DNA of 64,000 bases from Xiphydria camelus (lineage: Eukaryota; Arthropoda; Insecta; Hymenoptera; Xiphydriidae). Under the pieces are notes generated by a model that worked only from the letters and a program-made list of their open reading frames with translations, was not told the origin of the DNA and did not search any database. The DNA lies in contig OY783201.1 in the NCBI GenBank assembly GCA_963678675.1, forward strand, positions 14,470,573 through 14,534,572. The letters are read 5' to 3'. Of the stretch, positions 37,888-50,200 are shown piece after piece; positions within the stretch are counted from its first letter, which is position 1; every line of letters starts with the position of its first letter. Both the position numbers and the translations under genes were made by a program.

Positions 37888-38247
37888 CGTACTACTATAC
37901 TTCGTAGCCCTTTGAGAGTTTTAAATAAACACTAAAACACTTTCAGTTTCAATTAAAAATTCACTTGACTTTATTGCTGAACGCTCAAATAGTCAAAATC
38001 ACTTAACCTTTAATATTCTATTCGCTCACTGGCTTACAGCCCGCTCTGCCTTCAAATACCTATACCACCTATACACGGAGGCCATTTTCGACTTAACCTC
38101 GAAACCGCTTGCTGCTGGAGAATATTCAGTGAATTTGTGGTTAGAATTTCACGAAACACAAGTGGAGATTGATTGTATAAATTTTGATATTCCTACAAGG
38201 TGCGAGAATACTGTTGCTAAAATTGTACGTACCACTTTTTGTAAGAA
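37888..38247. promoter_or_regulatory. Bidirectional promoter between MDP1 and NCBP1
   Basis: The start codons of the two divergent genes are 360 bp apart. No TATA box is obvious on either strand and no transposon is inserted here, unlike every flanking intron. Transcription start sites cannot be placed from sequence alone. Confidence 0.6.
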
Positions 38248-41200
38248 ATGAGTCGCCGCAGAGCACACGATGATGACGATGGATATGGTGAGTACATTTT
38301 ATTTTTGATTATCTCTACATTTCCTCCGAAGTAATTGTTTTTCACGCGTCTATATATCGATAAATTTGACAATTTTACTTCTCTGCCAATTCTAATTTTT
38401 GGTTCTATATACATTTTTGTGTTTAGAAGGTTTTCTTCCACTACATTTGCATTCTAGCTTTCTCCCAAATGTTATGAATTTTCTCAGACGATCAACGCAT
38501 TAAATTGTTAAAACGCCCTGTAATGTTATAAAAATCTTACTGGCAACTAGAATATTTATTCAATTTATTTGGTAACCGGTTTCTAGTCTGTGAAGAAACT
38601 GGTTTTTGGTTATTTGAGTTATCTCTTGAGTTGGTAATTTGTGACTCTCTCGTTTACATGTGCGTGCGGTCATGGTGACCGCATGACAGCAGTTAAGAGT
38701 CAACATGCAGGAGTCTCAAAGAGAAGTTACACTTTGCTGCTCTTTTTTATCTTTTATCTTTCGGTCTTTTGTAGAGTTTTTTTTCTTAACAGTTGCCTTA
38801 TTGATATCTTTCATTTGTGCAAACTAAAGCTTTTTACCTAAACATTCATACTTGGTTTAATCGAGACAAAATCTGCTCTCAAAAGTATTCGTCATTGATA
38901 TCGTATATCCTTTATCATTGTCTATTATTTAAGTATTTTGCCTTACACCTGCATTGTGTGTAATACTTTAGAAAGGGTGTACAAGAAACGCAGACGAGTG
39001 TCAGAGAATCAGGAGATTGAGGACCGTCTTGAGTCTCTTATTCTACGAGTAGGAGAAAAGTCAACCTCGTCTTTGGAGAGTAATTTGGAAGGTCTAGCAT
39101 CCGTACTGGAGGCTGATCTCGGCGTCTTTCGCAGTAAAATTCTGCGAATTTTGACGGACTGTGCTATTAAGATGCCTGAAAAATGTACTATCTATACCAC
39201 TCTCGTCGGGCTGTTAAACGCTAAGAATTTCAATTTTGGGGGAGAATTTGTTGACTATATGGTGAAGAATTTTAAGGATTCTTTGAAAGCATGCAAATGG
39301 GACGCAGCGAGGTATTCGTTGAGATTTTTGGCAGATCTTGTCAATTGCCATGTACTGTCCTGTGGCTCTTTGATGCAACTGTTCGATAATATGCTTGACG
39401 CAGCCAATGAAGACAGCGTTCCTCAAGTGAGAAGGGACTGGTACGTTCGCTTGCATACATTACGGTATTCTCATAAAACCCTTCTAATTTAATTGAAAAG
39501 AAAAAAAACGCATGGTTTTTCGAAAATGAGGCGCAATCTTTTGTAACTTCAGTGTTGGTATCTTTCTTTTATTTTTTCCAACTCGTTAATAGTTATTTTC
39601 GTTATGAGGGCGCGAACGCCCGAATGACGAATTCTATTTTTTGTCACTAAGTGTCAAATACGAGGTTGGTGGGGGGGTTGACGGGGGGCGGAGCCCCCAT
39701 ATATTACAAAAAAGTATTTTTTAAAGTAAAAAGAAATAAATAAACAAACAAAGAACTTTAACACATTCACTGCCGCTCTAATTTAGATACATTTTGCCCC
39801 ATGCCCACTTCAAGTTAATAATTCTAACATTAACAAAATATGTATATAAAAATCGTCAAAATTCCGAACCACGTGCACGCGCGTTTACGTCAAAGTACCT
39901 TTACTCAAGTGCCAGCCTACACGTACACATGTAACCTTATAAGCGACAGCGGCAGTGAATGGGTTAAGGCCATCACACGTGAAAAAATGTAAGCAGTAAC
40001 AGTAAGGATTGACCAATCAGAAAGCTTGTTTAAGCTTAATTCCGTAAGAATGATATTTCTGATTGGTCAATCCTTACTGTTACTGCTTACGTTTTTTCAC
40101 GTGTGATGGCCTTTAAGTTATGTTAGGTTGGCATGCGTCAGCTGCGTAGAGTTGTGCTGCGAATGCGTGGCGTTGGACACACTGACTGCCAACTTCAAGT
40201 AATAATCGCAGTGATATCATCTCGAGAGGGAGTGTGCCACTTTTATTTCACGCACTGTGAGGTTATTTCACGGACTGCGCGGGTTATTTCACGCACTGCG
40301 CAACCTTTCACACATTAATGCGTAAAACGTAATTTCACATGCGTCGAGGACGCCCGTAAAACCGAGTATTTGGCACTGAGTGACAAAATAGTTATTTTCG
40401 TTATGAGGGCGTGAAGCGCCGTTTTTAACGAGTGTGAAGTTTTCCGCACGAGCGAAGCGAGTGCGGCAATCACACGAGTTAAAACGACGCGAAACGACCT
40501 TATAACGAATTCTATTTTTTGTCACTAATTGTAAATGGAATACGAGGTTGACGGGGTTGAGGCCCGTGAAACCGAGTTTTACGCACTGAGTGACGAAAAA
40601 TCATATTTTTAAAAATAAAATGTTATTAACACACGCGACCGGCAATTTTTTTCCGTTTCTAATACTGAGTACTGGCGAAAATATTGAATTTCTGAAGGTG
40701 GTCGCCGCAAACTTGAATCATTAAAGCAAGGATAAAAATGATAAAATTTGTTTTTAAATATCAATGTTGCGATTATGTGTTGTTTAAAATAAAAAGATTT
40801 TTATAATTTGTATGCTTGCTTTATAGGTAGACAATAGGTCACTTGTTGTTATTGTGCTGAATTTATTTAGCATTATATTACAGGTATTTTGGAAAAGTCG
40901 AGTAAACACAAAATTTAATATTTCTGGTTAGTGTGATATTTCGAAAAACAATGACTTTTGCATAAAGGAACTTTACATAATTTGTGTGTATATATGGGTC
41001 ATTCTCAATTAATGTCCCTAATTTGAAATCAAAAATTCTGATTTTTCGAAATACAATATTTTGTCATTATATCTTAATACGGAGTAGTAAACACTGTTAT
41101 TACCTAAGTTATAACAAGATTCGTACAGATTTTTTGTTTAAAAGTTAAATTTTTATGACTTTATTGATTAGTATGTCGAGTTCGTCACTACAACAAAAAC

Positions 41201-44200
41201 CTTGCTATAAAAATGAATGTAAGCATATGATTTATTTAAACAGGAATAATTTTAAATTTATATTTCACTTACTCTCAAAAATTATCGGAATATTTTATTA
41301 ATTTAATCTAAAAAGTAAGGTGGTTCAGTAAGGCAAAAAAATAATGTGAAGAACTTGACACGTCTTGTGACGGACCAACACGGTGAAACATAGCTTAAGT
41401 TTCAGCAATTAGTTCGACTTTTAGTTAATAAAATACATTGCCAGTGATTTTCAAACACGTTATTCAAAAACTTGTACAAAAAGAACTCTGATTTCTAATG
41501 GAAAATTTAACAAAATGAGGCTTTTTACTGACTTTCTTCATTAAGCCAAAATGGGTTCATAAAATGAAGAATTCGCTTTGAGACATTTATTGGTGGTTCA
41601 GTAAGGTAAGAAATATTTTCTTTAAGGTACCAAATCTTGTCCTCTTTAGCAAGCAACTCAGCAATAGATTTCTTAGCTTTCTTTACTCTTTCTACTTTTC
41701 TTTAAATATTCTTTTTTTTCTGGATTTTTTTTATCTTTTCTCGGCATCTTTTAGCTCTTTCGCGGCTTGTGTAAGCGCCATATCTAACAATTTTGATTTA
41801 CAGTAGATATTTGTCAGGTTCGTCACATATCGGTCAATTTCGTCACAAACTAGATCGTGATGAACCTGACCGTGACGAAGCTGAGGATTTCATAAAAGCG
41901 TGCCGAAAACAAATGTAAAAATACAAAAAAGCCCATGCTTGTTAATCTAACCTAATTTATAATTTGCATAAAACAATTTTAAACGTTAGTACATTGCAAA
42001 AATTATTTGTTTATTTTGTAATCGATGTGACGTACCTGATACTCAATAAACACACTTTCCAGTTAGCAACAATTTTGTTTAAATTATGGCAGAATTTTTA
42101 AAATGTAACACCGTTTTGCCACAAACCACGAACTAGGTATAATGGCTGGCTCATTTAGGGCAGATAGTTGAAGTGAACAGTAGTTCTGTCTGTATTTGTA
42201 TAAAAGAAATAGAGAGTGTGACAAACCTGACACGAAAACATGAGATAAAGCATTTTATTTTTTTTAACCAAGTAGAAAAGAAAAAGTCACTTTTTTTCTT
42301 TGAAACAGTTATTTCAATGTTCTAGCAATATTTTTACCAAGTTCTACCGAAATAATTCTATTTATTTTGATTGTAATATTGATAAATCTGACTAAAGGTA
42401 TGGTAGAGACCGTGACGAACCCTGACACTATTAGCATTTTAGGCATGATAAAAACCGGAAAATATTTTTAAACAGTAATATCGATAATGGACTGAAGTAC
42501 GTATACTTGGAGCGTTATATAGCGGTTTTTAATTTAAAATGTACTATAAAAATGTATAGTACTAGAAAACATTTCATTACACTGAGACGGTAAATATGGA
42601 CATTTTTTAAATGAGAACCCATATGAAATGACCCATATATGAAGTGACGTAAATTCACGTCAGCGGTCGCGAATGTGTTAAGACCAATCAAATTGTTGAA
42701 TTCTGTATCTCTTTTTGTACCATGTGACCATAAATATTTCCCTTACCCAAATGGTATACCTAATAAAGTTCTGTTTAGAAACCTGGACATTTTTAGAATA
42801 AAGTTAGGAACGCACGGAGAGCTATAACGCACGGTATACTATAATATATATTGTAGCTTCCTGGTGAAATATCGCTCAAGCCAGCGTTATAGGGCATGTA
42901 AAAATATATCGCTCGGATATAGCTATACCTATATTATAGTTCGGTACATTTCGTCTCAATCATTATAATGTCGAGCGATATTTTTGTAATAATATATATT
43001 ATAGTATAGCGCTCTCCGTGCGTTCCTAGCTTGAGTCTCATTTGGTTTGATGTATTTCACTATTAAATATAAAGGGTGCTTTTTTAAAAGTACATGGAAA
43101 TTCTTTTCCAATAATATTGTAAATAGCAACCGCCTGTACACTACTATCGCGAACTTTATTGTAGATCTATTTGTGTTCTACAATTTGCCTATACATCATT
43201 GTTATACAGGATGTAAAAAAAAGTCCTGGGACGGCCGAATATTTTGAAAAATATGGGTCGCATAGAAAAACTAAAAAACACGGTTTCAATATTTTTTAAA
43301 GTTCTATCCAGTCATACCAAACTCGACCTCCCCCCCCTTCCCCGCTGGGGGGCGGTGGGTAACTTCAAAATTTTAAGTGGAAACCCCCAATTTTTATTGC
43401 AGATTCGGGTTTTACTTTAAAAAATAAGAAACTTGTCTGAAATATTTTTTTGTATCAGGGGTAGATGGCACTCCAATCAACGGGGGAAACATAAAAATAC
43501 GAAATCCTAAAAAGTCATGGGAAAAAACTTCAAAACGAAAAACAAAAAAACACGGTTTCAATATTTTTAAAAGTTCTATCCAGTCATATCAAATTGTGCC
43601 AAGAATTAGAGAAATAACTGATGATAATTTCCATGAAACTTAGTTTCAGCAAGATGGAGCTACACCACATTATGGTAGGGTTGTCCAAGCATTTTTGCAG
43701 GATCAATTCCCTGGTAGATGGAATGGAAGGAGAGGGAGTATCGAATGGCCTGCTAGATCCCCCGATCTAACGCCTCTCGATTTTTTCCTTTGGGATTATT
43801 TAAAGAGTAATGTATACGTAACTCAACCACAAAATTTAGACGAGCTACGAAACCGGATTCTGCAGGAAGCAGCTTTAATTGATAGAGAGATGATCCGACG
43901 AGCTATGAATACTTTTTACGATCGAATAGCTCTTTGTCAAGAAGCTCAAGGTTTTCAATTTGAGCATCTACTCTGAATTTAATTTCATTTGGTTTTGCTG
44001 CTAATCAAGTGCCCCAAAACGTGAGAGGCAAGGGGACTCACGTAAATCAAGCACCCCAAAGGGAACAGAATTCACTACGTCCATGTCGTTGTTCCTGGAT
44101 AATGCTCAAAGTGAATCTAGTATTCTAATGGAAAATGAAATGTGGCCACAATGATAAGGGCCCCCGTCTATCCAGCAGGGAAATCATGGAGTATAACTAT

Positions 44201-47200
44201 GAAATTTAATTTTAGGCGTTCGTATTCTCACTCTCCCCCATTGATTGGAGCGCAATCTACCCCTGATACAAAAAATGTTTCAGATAAAGGTTTCTTATTT
44301 TTTTAACGCAAAACCCGAATCTGCAATAAAAATTAGGGGTTGCCATTAAAAATTTTGAAGTTACCCCTCGCCCCCCAGCGGGGGTGGTGGAAGGGGGGTC
44401 GCGTTTGATATGGCTGGATAGAACTTTTAAAAATATTGAACCCGTGTTTTTTGTTTTTCTATGCGACGCATATTTTTCAAAATATTCGGCCGTCCCGGGG
44501 CTTTTTTTACACCCTGTATATCTTTTACCGTAAAGGCAGCGTTTTCCAGAAACTCATCCGTTTGTCCGTTTTTACGATGACCCACGTCACTAAAATCATC
44601 ACTCATTAGCTTTCTTTTGTCAAAACCTCATAGCCTATGTTCATTTAGAAAGTCCAGCCTCGTTACCAGTGAAAGATTTTTTTTAATTGGAATAATAGTT
44701 CCAGAGATTACCTCTGACAATTTCTTTTCATATTTTGTATACACTTTCTACGTATAAAATACCAGACCCCTGCGTTTTTCTTTTTCTTTTTGATATGAAA
44801 CATCTTTTGCCGCATTGAGTTGGGAGTAAAATCACGAGATTCAGGGGACGTTCAAGCGTTACCATGTCTGTGTGTGCGTTTGTGTGCGTCTCCCTACTCC
44901 ACTATATATTCAGCCGCGTTGCGTAGGGAGTGAAAGCACACGAGGCGGAGACGTCTTGCCTATGTGTGCGTCTGTGTACGTTCCCCCGACTCTACTCTAC
45001 GCAAGGTTTGCTTGCACACCTTCCGGAATGTCGTAAGAAGCAGCTTGAGACGAGACCTCGTGTCTAGTATTGTTTTTTTAATGTTATTTTTAAACGTGCT
45101 AACCAATGGGCATGTTCACGATTTTTTTTTGCTCATTCGTTAATATTTTTTGTGCTTATTAATAAGGCGTTTGTTTTTTTTCTGAGCACTAATTTCTTTT
45201 TTTTAATGTTTAAAGTTTGACTTCGATTCGAACGAAATCCTTAGTGACGTCACTAAAGCCACTGGCAAGGGCCCAAACCCGGGTTTGTGAATGGTGGAGA
45301 ATCTGTTGCCCGACTCTGATTGGTCAGTTAAAATGGCGGTGAAAGTGCGACGCTTAAAAACGAATGCCTTTTTTAACATCTCAAAAATACTGGAAAAACG
45401 TTTTTTTAATGACCCATTTTTTACCTACATTACTTTAATACCCTAATCTTCCGATTCATGCAGTTTAAACAGTTGTACAAAAAGTTGTGAACATGCCCAT
45501 TGTGGCGACCCGTCGCGCTTCGGCGCCCTGCCGCCAGGTGGCGCCGACCCTCCGACTCACGGCTCTCGGCTTCTCGTTAGTGGTCCAACAACGGGCAAGT
45601 TTCTATATAAGACCACAACTGTCCGTCTCTCACCGAGGACCACAGAGCGTCTAAGGCTGGAGTCGGCCTAGCCTTACTGACGAGTCCACAGGCCGACTCC
45701 GGGACGAAACGCTCCGCCGATTAGATGGCGACCACATCCTTTTCGCCACATTGGTGACCCCGACGTGATCCAGCGAAGAAGATCCATCATCCTACAGCAT
45801 GTACACGCACGCTTCGATACGTCACGACCCACGCACACGCTTCGATATGACGTCACGGTCCACGTACACGCACTCCTCGACACGATGTCACGACCCACGC
45901 CCACGCTTCGATACGACGTCACGGCCCACGTCCACGCACGCCTCGATACGACGTCACGGCACACGTACAGAACCCGATACGCACGGCATACGCATGCCAC
46001 GATACACGCACCTGAGGATGATCGATCTCACACGCTGCGACGAGAACCGGCGGAGTTTCCAGCCTCCGACAATCCCTCGGTATATCGAATCTCGATCGAA
46101 GATTCCTACCTAGGTCCACCGACGTCCCGCACAGTCACGCTCACAGCCAAGCCGTCGCCACACACACACCACTTCTTCTTCCGCCTCGTTCTATCTGCAT
46201 ACATCAGCCGTCACTGGTGGGGGGGAGTACTGTGGCGACCCGTCGCGCTTCGGCGCCCTGCCGCCAGGTGGCGCCGACCCTCCGACTCACGGCTCTCGGC
46301 TTCTCGTTAGTGGTCCAACAACGGGCAAGCTTCTATATAAGACCGCAACTGCCCGTCTCTCACCGAGGACCACAGAGCGTCTAAGGCAGGAGTCGGCCTA
46401 GCCTTACTGACGAGTCCACAGGCCGACTCCGGGACGAAACGCTCCGCCGATTAGATGGTGACCCCACCCTTTCGCCACACAATGATTAATCAATGCTCAT
46501 GCTTTCATTAATGAGGGTAAATACTGCTTCGTACACCGATACAGTGAGCGTGGAGTAGTAAGTGGGGAAGCTAGCAGTCGATGGAAGGGGACCACCGAGT
46601 CGTGACGGAGAGAGCCGATGCGTCCCGAGTAAGCGTAACCATGCGTCCGTCGAAAGAACACTTGCGCCAGTGCGCATTTGTATTTGTGACTGTGATACTA
46701 TTAAACGGTACGAACCGTTGTGTCGAATTTCGTTTATCGCGAGACGGAACAGCGACCGATGGCAGAGTTAAGAGAGAGTAAACTAAATGCGCTTTTTGAA
46801 TTAGACAAGTTAGAGTCAAGTGGTGTAAAAACGAGACTAGAAATATGTTGGTTAAAAACGAGACACTCGTACAAATCATACTAAAATACATTTAGTTTGA
46901 GTTTAAAAATCGAACTCAAACTAAATGTATTTTAGTATGATTTATACGAGTGTCTCGTTTTTACCCAGCATATTTCTAGTCTCGTTTTTACACCACTTGA
47001 CTCTAACTTGTCTAATTCAAAAAGCGCATTTAGTTTACTCTCTCTTAACTCTGCCATTGGTCGCTGTTCCGTCTAGCGATAAACGGAATTCAACACAACG
47101 GTTCGTACCGTTAAATAGTATCACAGTCATAAATACAAATGCGTACTGGCGCACGTATTCTGTCGACGGACGCGTGGTCCATCCTTCATATCGCATATTA

Positions 47201-50200
47201 TCTGAAACATGGCTTCCTCAGGAAGACAATGTTGACATACCCAACTTCAATTGCGTTACCAAATTCAAACGACCAAACGTTGCAGCTGCTGGGGTAGCTA
47301 TTTATCAGAATAGGGATACACTACTTGTTGTTACATCTCATGTAGACTTTCGAGTAAGAAATGCAATAGATCTTGATGTTAGTCAATCAGCTATTGGCGA
47401 TTTATGTGCTGCACAAATTATTATGGACGACGGAAGTGAAATCATTATGGTTGCTTTGTATATCTCTCCAAATCAAACAATTGAAAATATCATAAAATTC
47501 ATACACCGAGGATCGTTTCTGTACAGCCCGGCTGATTCAGCGCTATTAAAAGAAAATTTCCATAAAATTCCATTAACTTTAGCAGGAGATTTTAATGTCA
47601 ACTTTGCCGATGAAGCGTCATTACCTCTCACTAATTTCCTTCGTAACGCGACGTAATGTCGCAACGACAAGTAGCACTGCTATTGTAACGGAAGTCACAG
47701 ATCAGGAATCCGATTACTAATTGTTGTCAACGAAAACAAAACGCGGACACGTGGATTCGTGAAATCTTCAATTCGATATAAAAAAAATACAATTGCGTAG
47801 AATGTAAATTGTGTATAATGATGCGTGAAACCAAATTGTATATAATATATAATATACAATAATATGTATATAAGTTGTACATACAATATCATAGCAATAG
47901 TTGCGAGGGTCTCAATTTTTTTTCTCATTTTCCCTACCACACATCCCACACTGTATTCTTCCAGTAAAAAAAAACTCAACGCGGCAAAAATATCATTCAC
48001 ATGTTTCACATCTACTGTGTGTCCCACGACAGAGAGAGAGAGAGAATCCTTTTTTTGCTACATTAAGGGGGTTTTATAGCAACAAAATGACGGATTTTTT
48101 CGTGAAAAAATCGCAATTTTTACTTCAAACAACCACCAAAAATTAAAAAATGGAAAAACAAATGAAAGAAAAACGTAGGGGTCTAGAAAAACATCTGTTT
48201 TTTAACTAAATTGCTTTGATTTTTTGATTTGAGATAATTCTACGCTGAAATATAGTGTCCACCGCAAATCATTTTTTCTAAAAGGCGTCCTCGAAAATGC
48301 TTCGTCACCGGCTTATTTCTCAATATTTTTCTACAAAAAAATTACAAAATGTTGTTCGAATGATGCTTTGTAACATGCGAAACATTAGAATATATCTACT
48401 TCAACAATAGCTCTAAAAAGAATTCGTAAAAGTAGAGTTATTTTCCATGCGTTAGACCCCCCCCCCCCCCCCCCCTTAATGTAGATAGAGTCATTCCATG
48501 CCAATTCAAAGATTTGTCTAATAGAGTTACCCAGCAACGAGTAAAAGACATTTCTTACAAAGGATTTTCAAAGCTTTCTTCTCAGTCAACCATATTTTTG
48601 ATATTATAGCACTTATCAGGGCACTTTTTTGTTTACTAAAATGTGTAGAACATGTTAAGTACTTAAAGAACTTATTCCGTAATTTTAGGTATGTGTTTGC
48701 AGTCCTCTCGACTCTTCCGTGGGTTGGCAGAGAACTTTATGAGAAAAAGGAGCAAGAATTAGATCATTTGATGGTAACGATCGAGATATTTTTGAATAAG
48801 CGCAGTAAGAAGCATCAGCCAGCACTGCGAATATGGTCGAGTGATACGCCACACCCACAAGAAGAATATTTAGACTGTTTGTGGGCACAAGTAAGAAAAC
48901 TGAGGCAAGACAATTGGGCTGAAAAACACATTCCCAGGCCGTACCTCGCCTTTGACTCGATTCTGTGTGAGGCTTTACAGCATAATTTGCCGGCTCTCCT
49001 ACCACCTCCACACCATGAATCATACTTGTACCCTTTACCGTCCGTTGTGTTCCGAATGTTTGACTATACCGATTGCCCAGCCGAAGGACCACTTTTACCC
49101 GGTAGTCACGCGATTGAAAGATTCCTCATTGAGGAGCATTTACGACAGATTATCGACAATCACTATTTTGAAAGGAAAGACTGGTAAGTTTGATATTTTA
49201 TTCAATACAATGACACGTCACTGATAGACGCGATATTCATGAATTCTCTTTATTTCTCAAATGTTACTCCTTCATTTGTGTTACTCACCATTTATATTAT
49301 TCAACTAGAAAAAATATCAGAATTAAAACCAGTTGGATTATCTTTTTTTTTTTTCGTTTTATCATTGCATGTTACACTTATGAGCAAAAGAAGATGTAAT
49401 GTCATAAGAATCGCGTTTAGGGGGTTTTACCATTATTTTTATTAGAAACTCTAGCTAAATATCGCTAAAGGCAGATTCTGTATTAAAAAGTCTAGCAGAA
49501 ACTTTGATTATATTTCGTAATACAAGAAAGTTAAAAAAAAAATGCCATTAAATTTCATGAAGTTGTGCGCGACGCTACTAATTTATGGTGGTTATCTTCT
49601 TTTCCTCAAAAATTTGACATGCCAGTTACTTTTTTTAATGTTTTCGGATTCGAGCGTAGCATAAAGGAAATATGTAATTGTGTTTTACGATGTAACTAAG
49701 AATAAGTTCGAAGAAATACGAACCAAATCTCATTAAGAAGTTTAACTTGATCAAATTGGATTCACATTTATTCGAACTTCATTACACCGCAAAAGAGAAT
49801 TAATGTTTGTTATAGTTTTTTTCATACTGAATCCGAGGTCATGAACAAAATTTAGGTAGCATGTCAATTTTTCGAACAAAATACAATTGAAAGAAATTCT
49901 TAAACATGATTTCTGTGATATTCAATTTCATTTTTCTTAAAAACTTGATGCGTTAAAGCAAAACAAAATAGATTAAAAATTTGCGACTTTAATTCTGTGT
50001 AATCAGTTTTTTTATGGGGGAAAAAAATTTATTTAATTAATCAATATTATTTTTTCTATTGCATCTACCTACAATGAGAGGCTACCTCTATCGGATTAAG
50101 AATTTTAATGAAACTTTGGGAATCTATTCTCTATATTGAAAAAAATAAATATATGCTGAGCCGTTCTATCTAGCGGTTTATAAATTTCGAGTAACTCAAT

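Larger units (their letters stand above)
39600..40590. repeat. Two copies of a GTTATTTTCGTTATGAGGGCG repeat
   Basis: GTTATTTTCGTTATGAGGGC followed by GACGAATTCTATTTTTTGTCACTAA-type sequence occurs at about 39592-39650 and 40390-40535. CCCGTAAAACCGAG with GCACTGAGTGAC precedes copy 2 (40351-40385), and a variant follows it (40562-40600). The two TTAA elements at 39762-40112 lie between the copies. NCBP1 intron 2. Confidence 0.6.
43146..44725 (+). repeat. Dispersed repeat (paralogue of 6522-6790) carrying the DD41D element
   Basis: The sequence on both sides of 43207-44516 reads continuously against 6522-6790. Shared words include GCCTATACATCATT to the left of the insertion; CTTTTAC, GTAAAGGCAGC, CCAGAAACTC and CACTAAAATCATCACTC lie to its right. 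Confidence 0.7.

Noticed and set aside
45674..46310. Several long frames on both strands, rich in Arg, Thr and His
   Set aside because: They run across the GC-rich minisatellite and LTR of the TRIM-like element and resemble no retroviral protein.
46571..46891. Near-identical frames at 46571-46891 (minus) and 46925-47050 (plus)
   Set aside because: They are the two arms of one foldback element read from opposite strands, not a duplicated gene.
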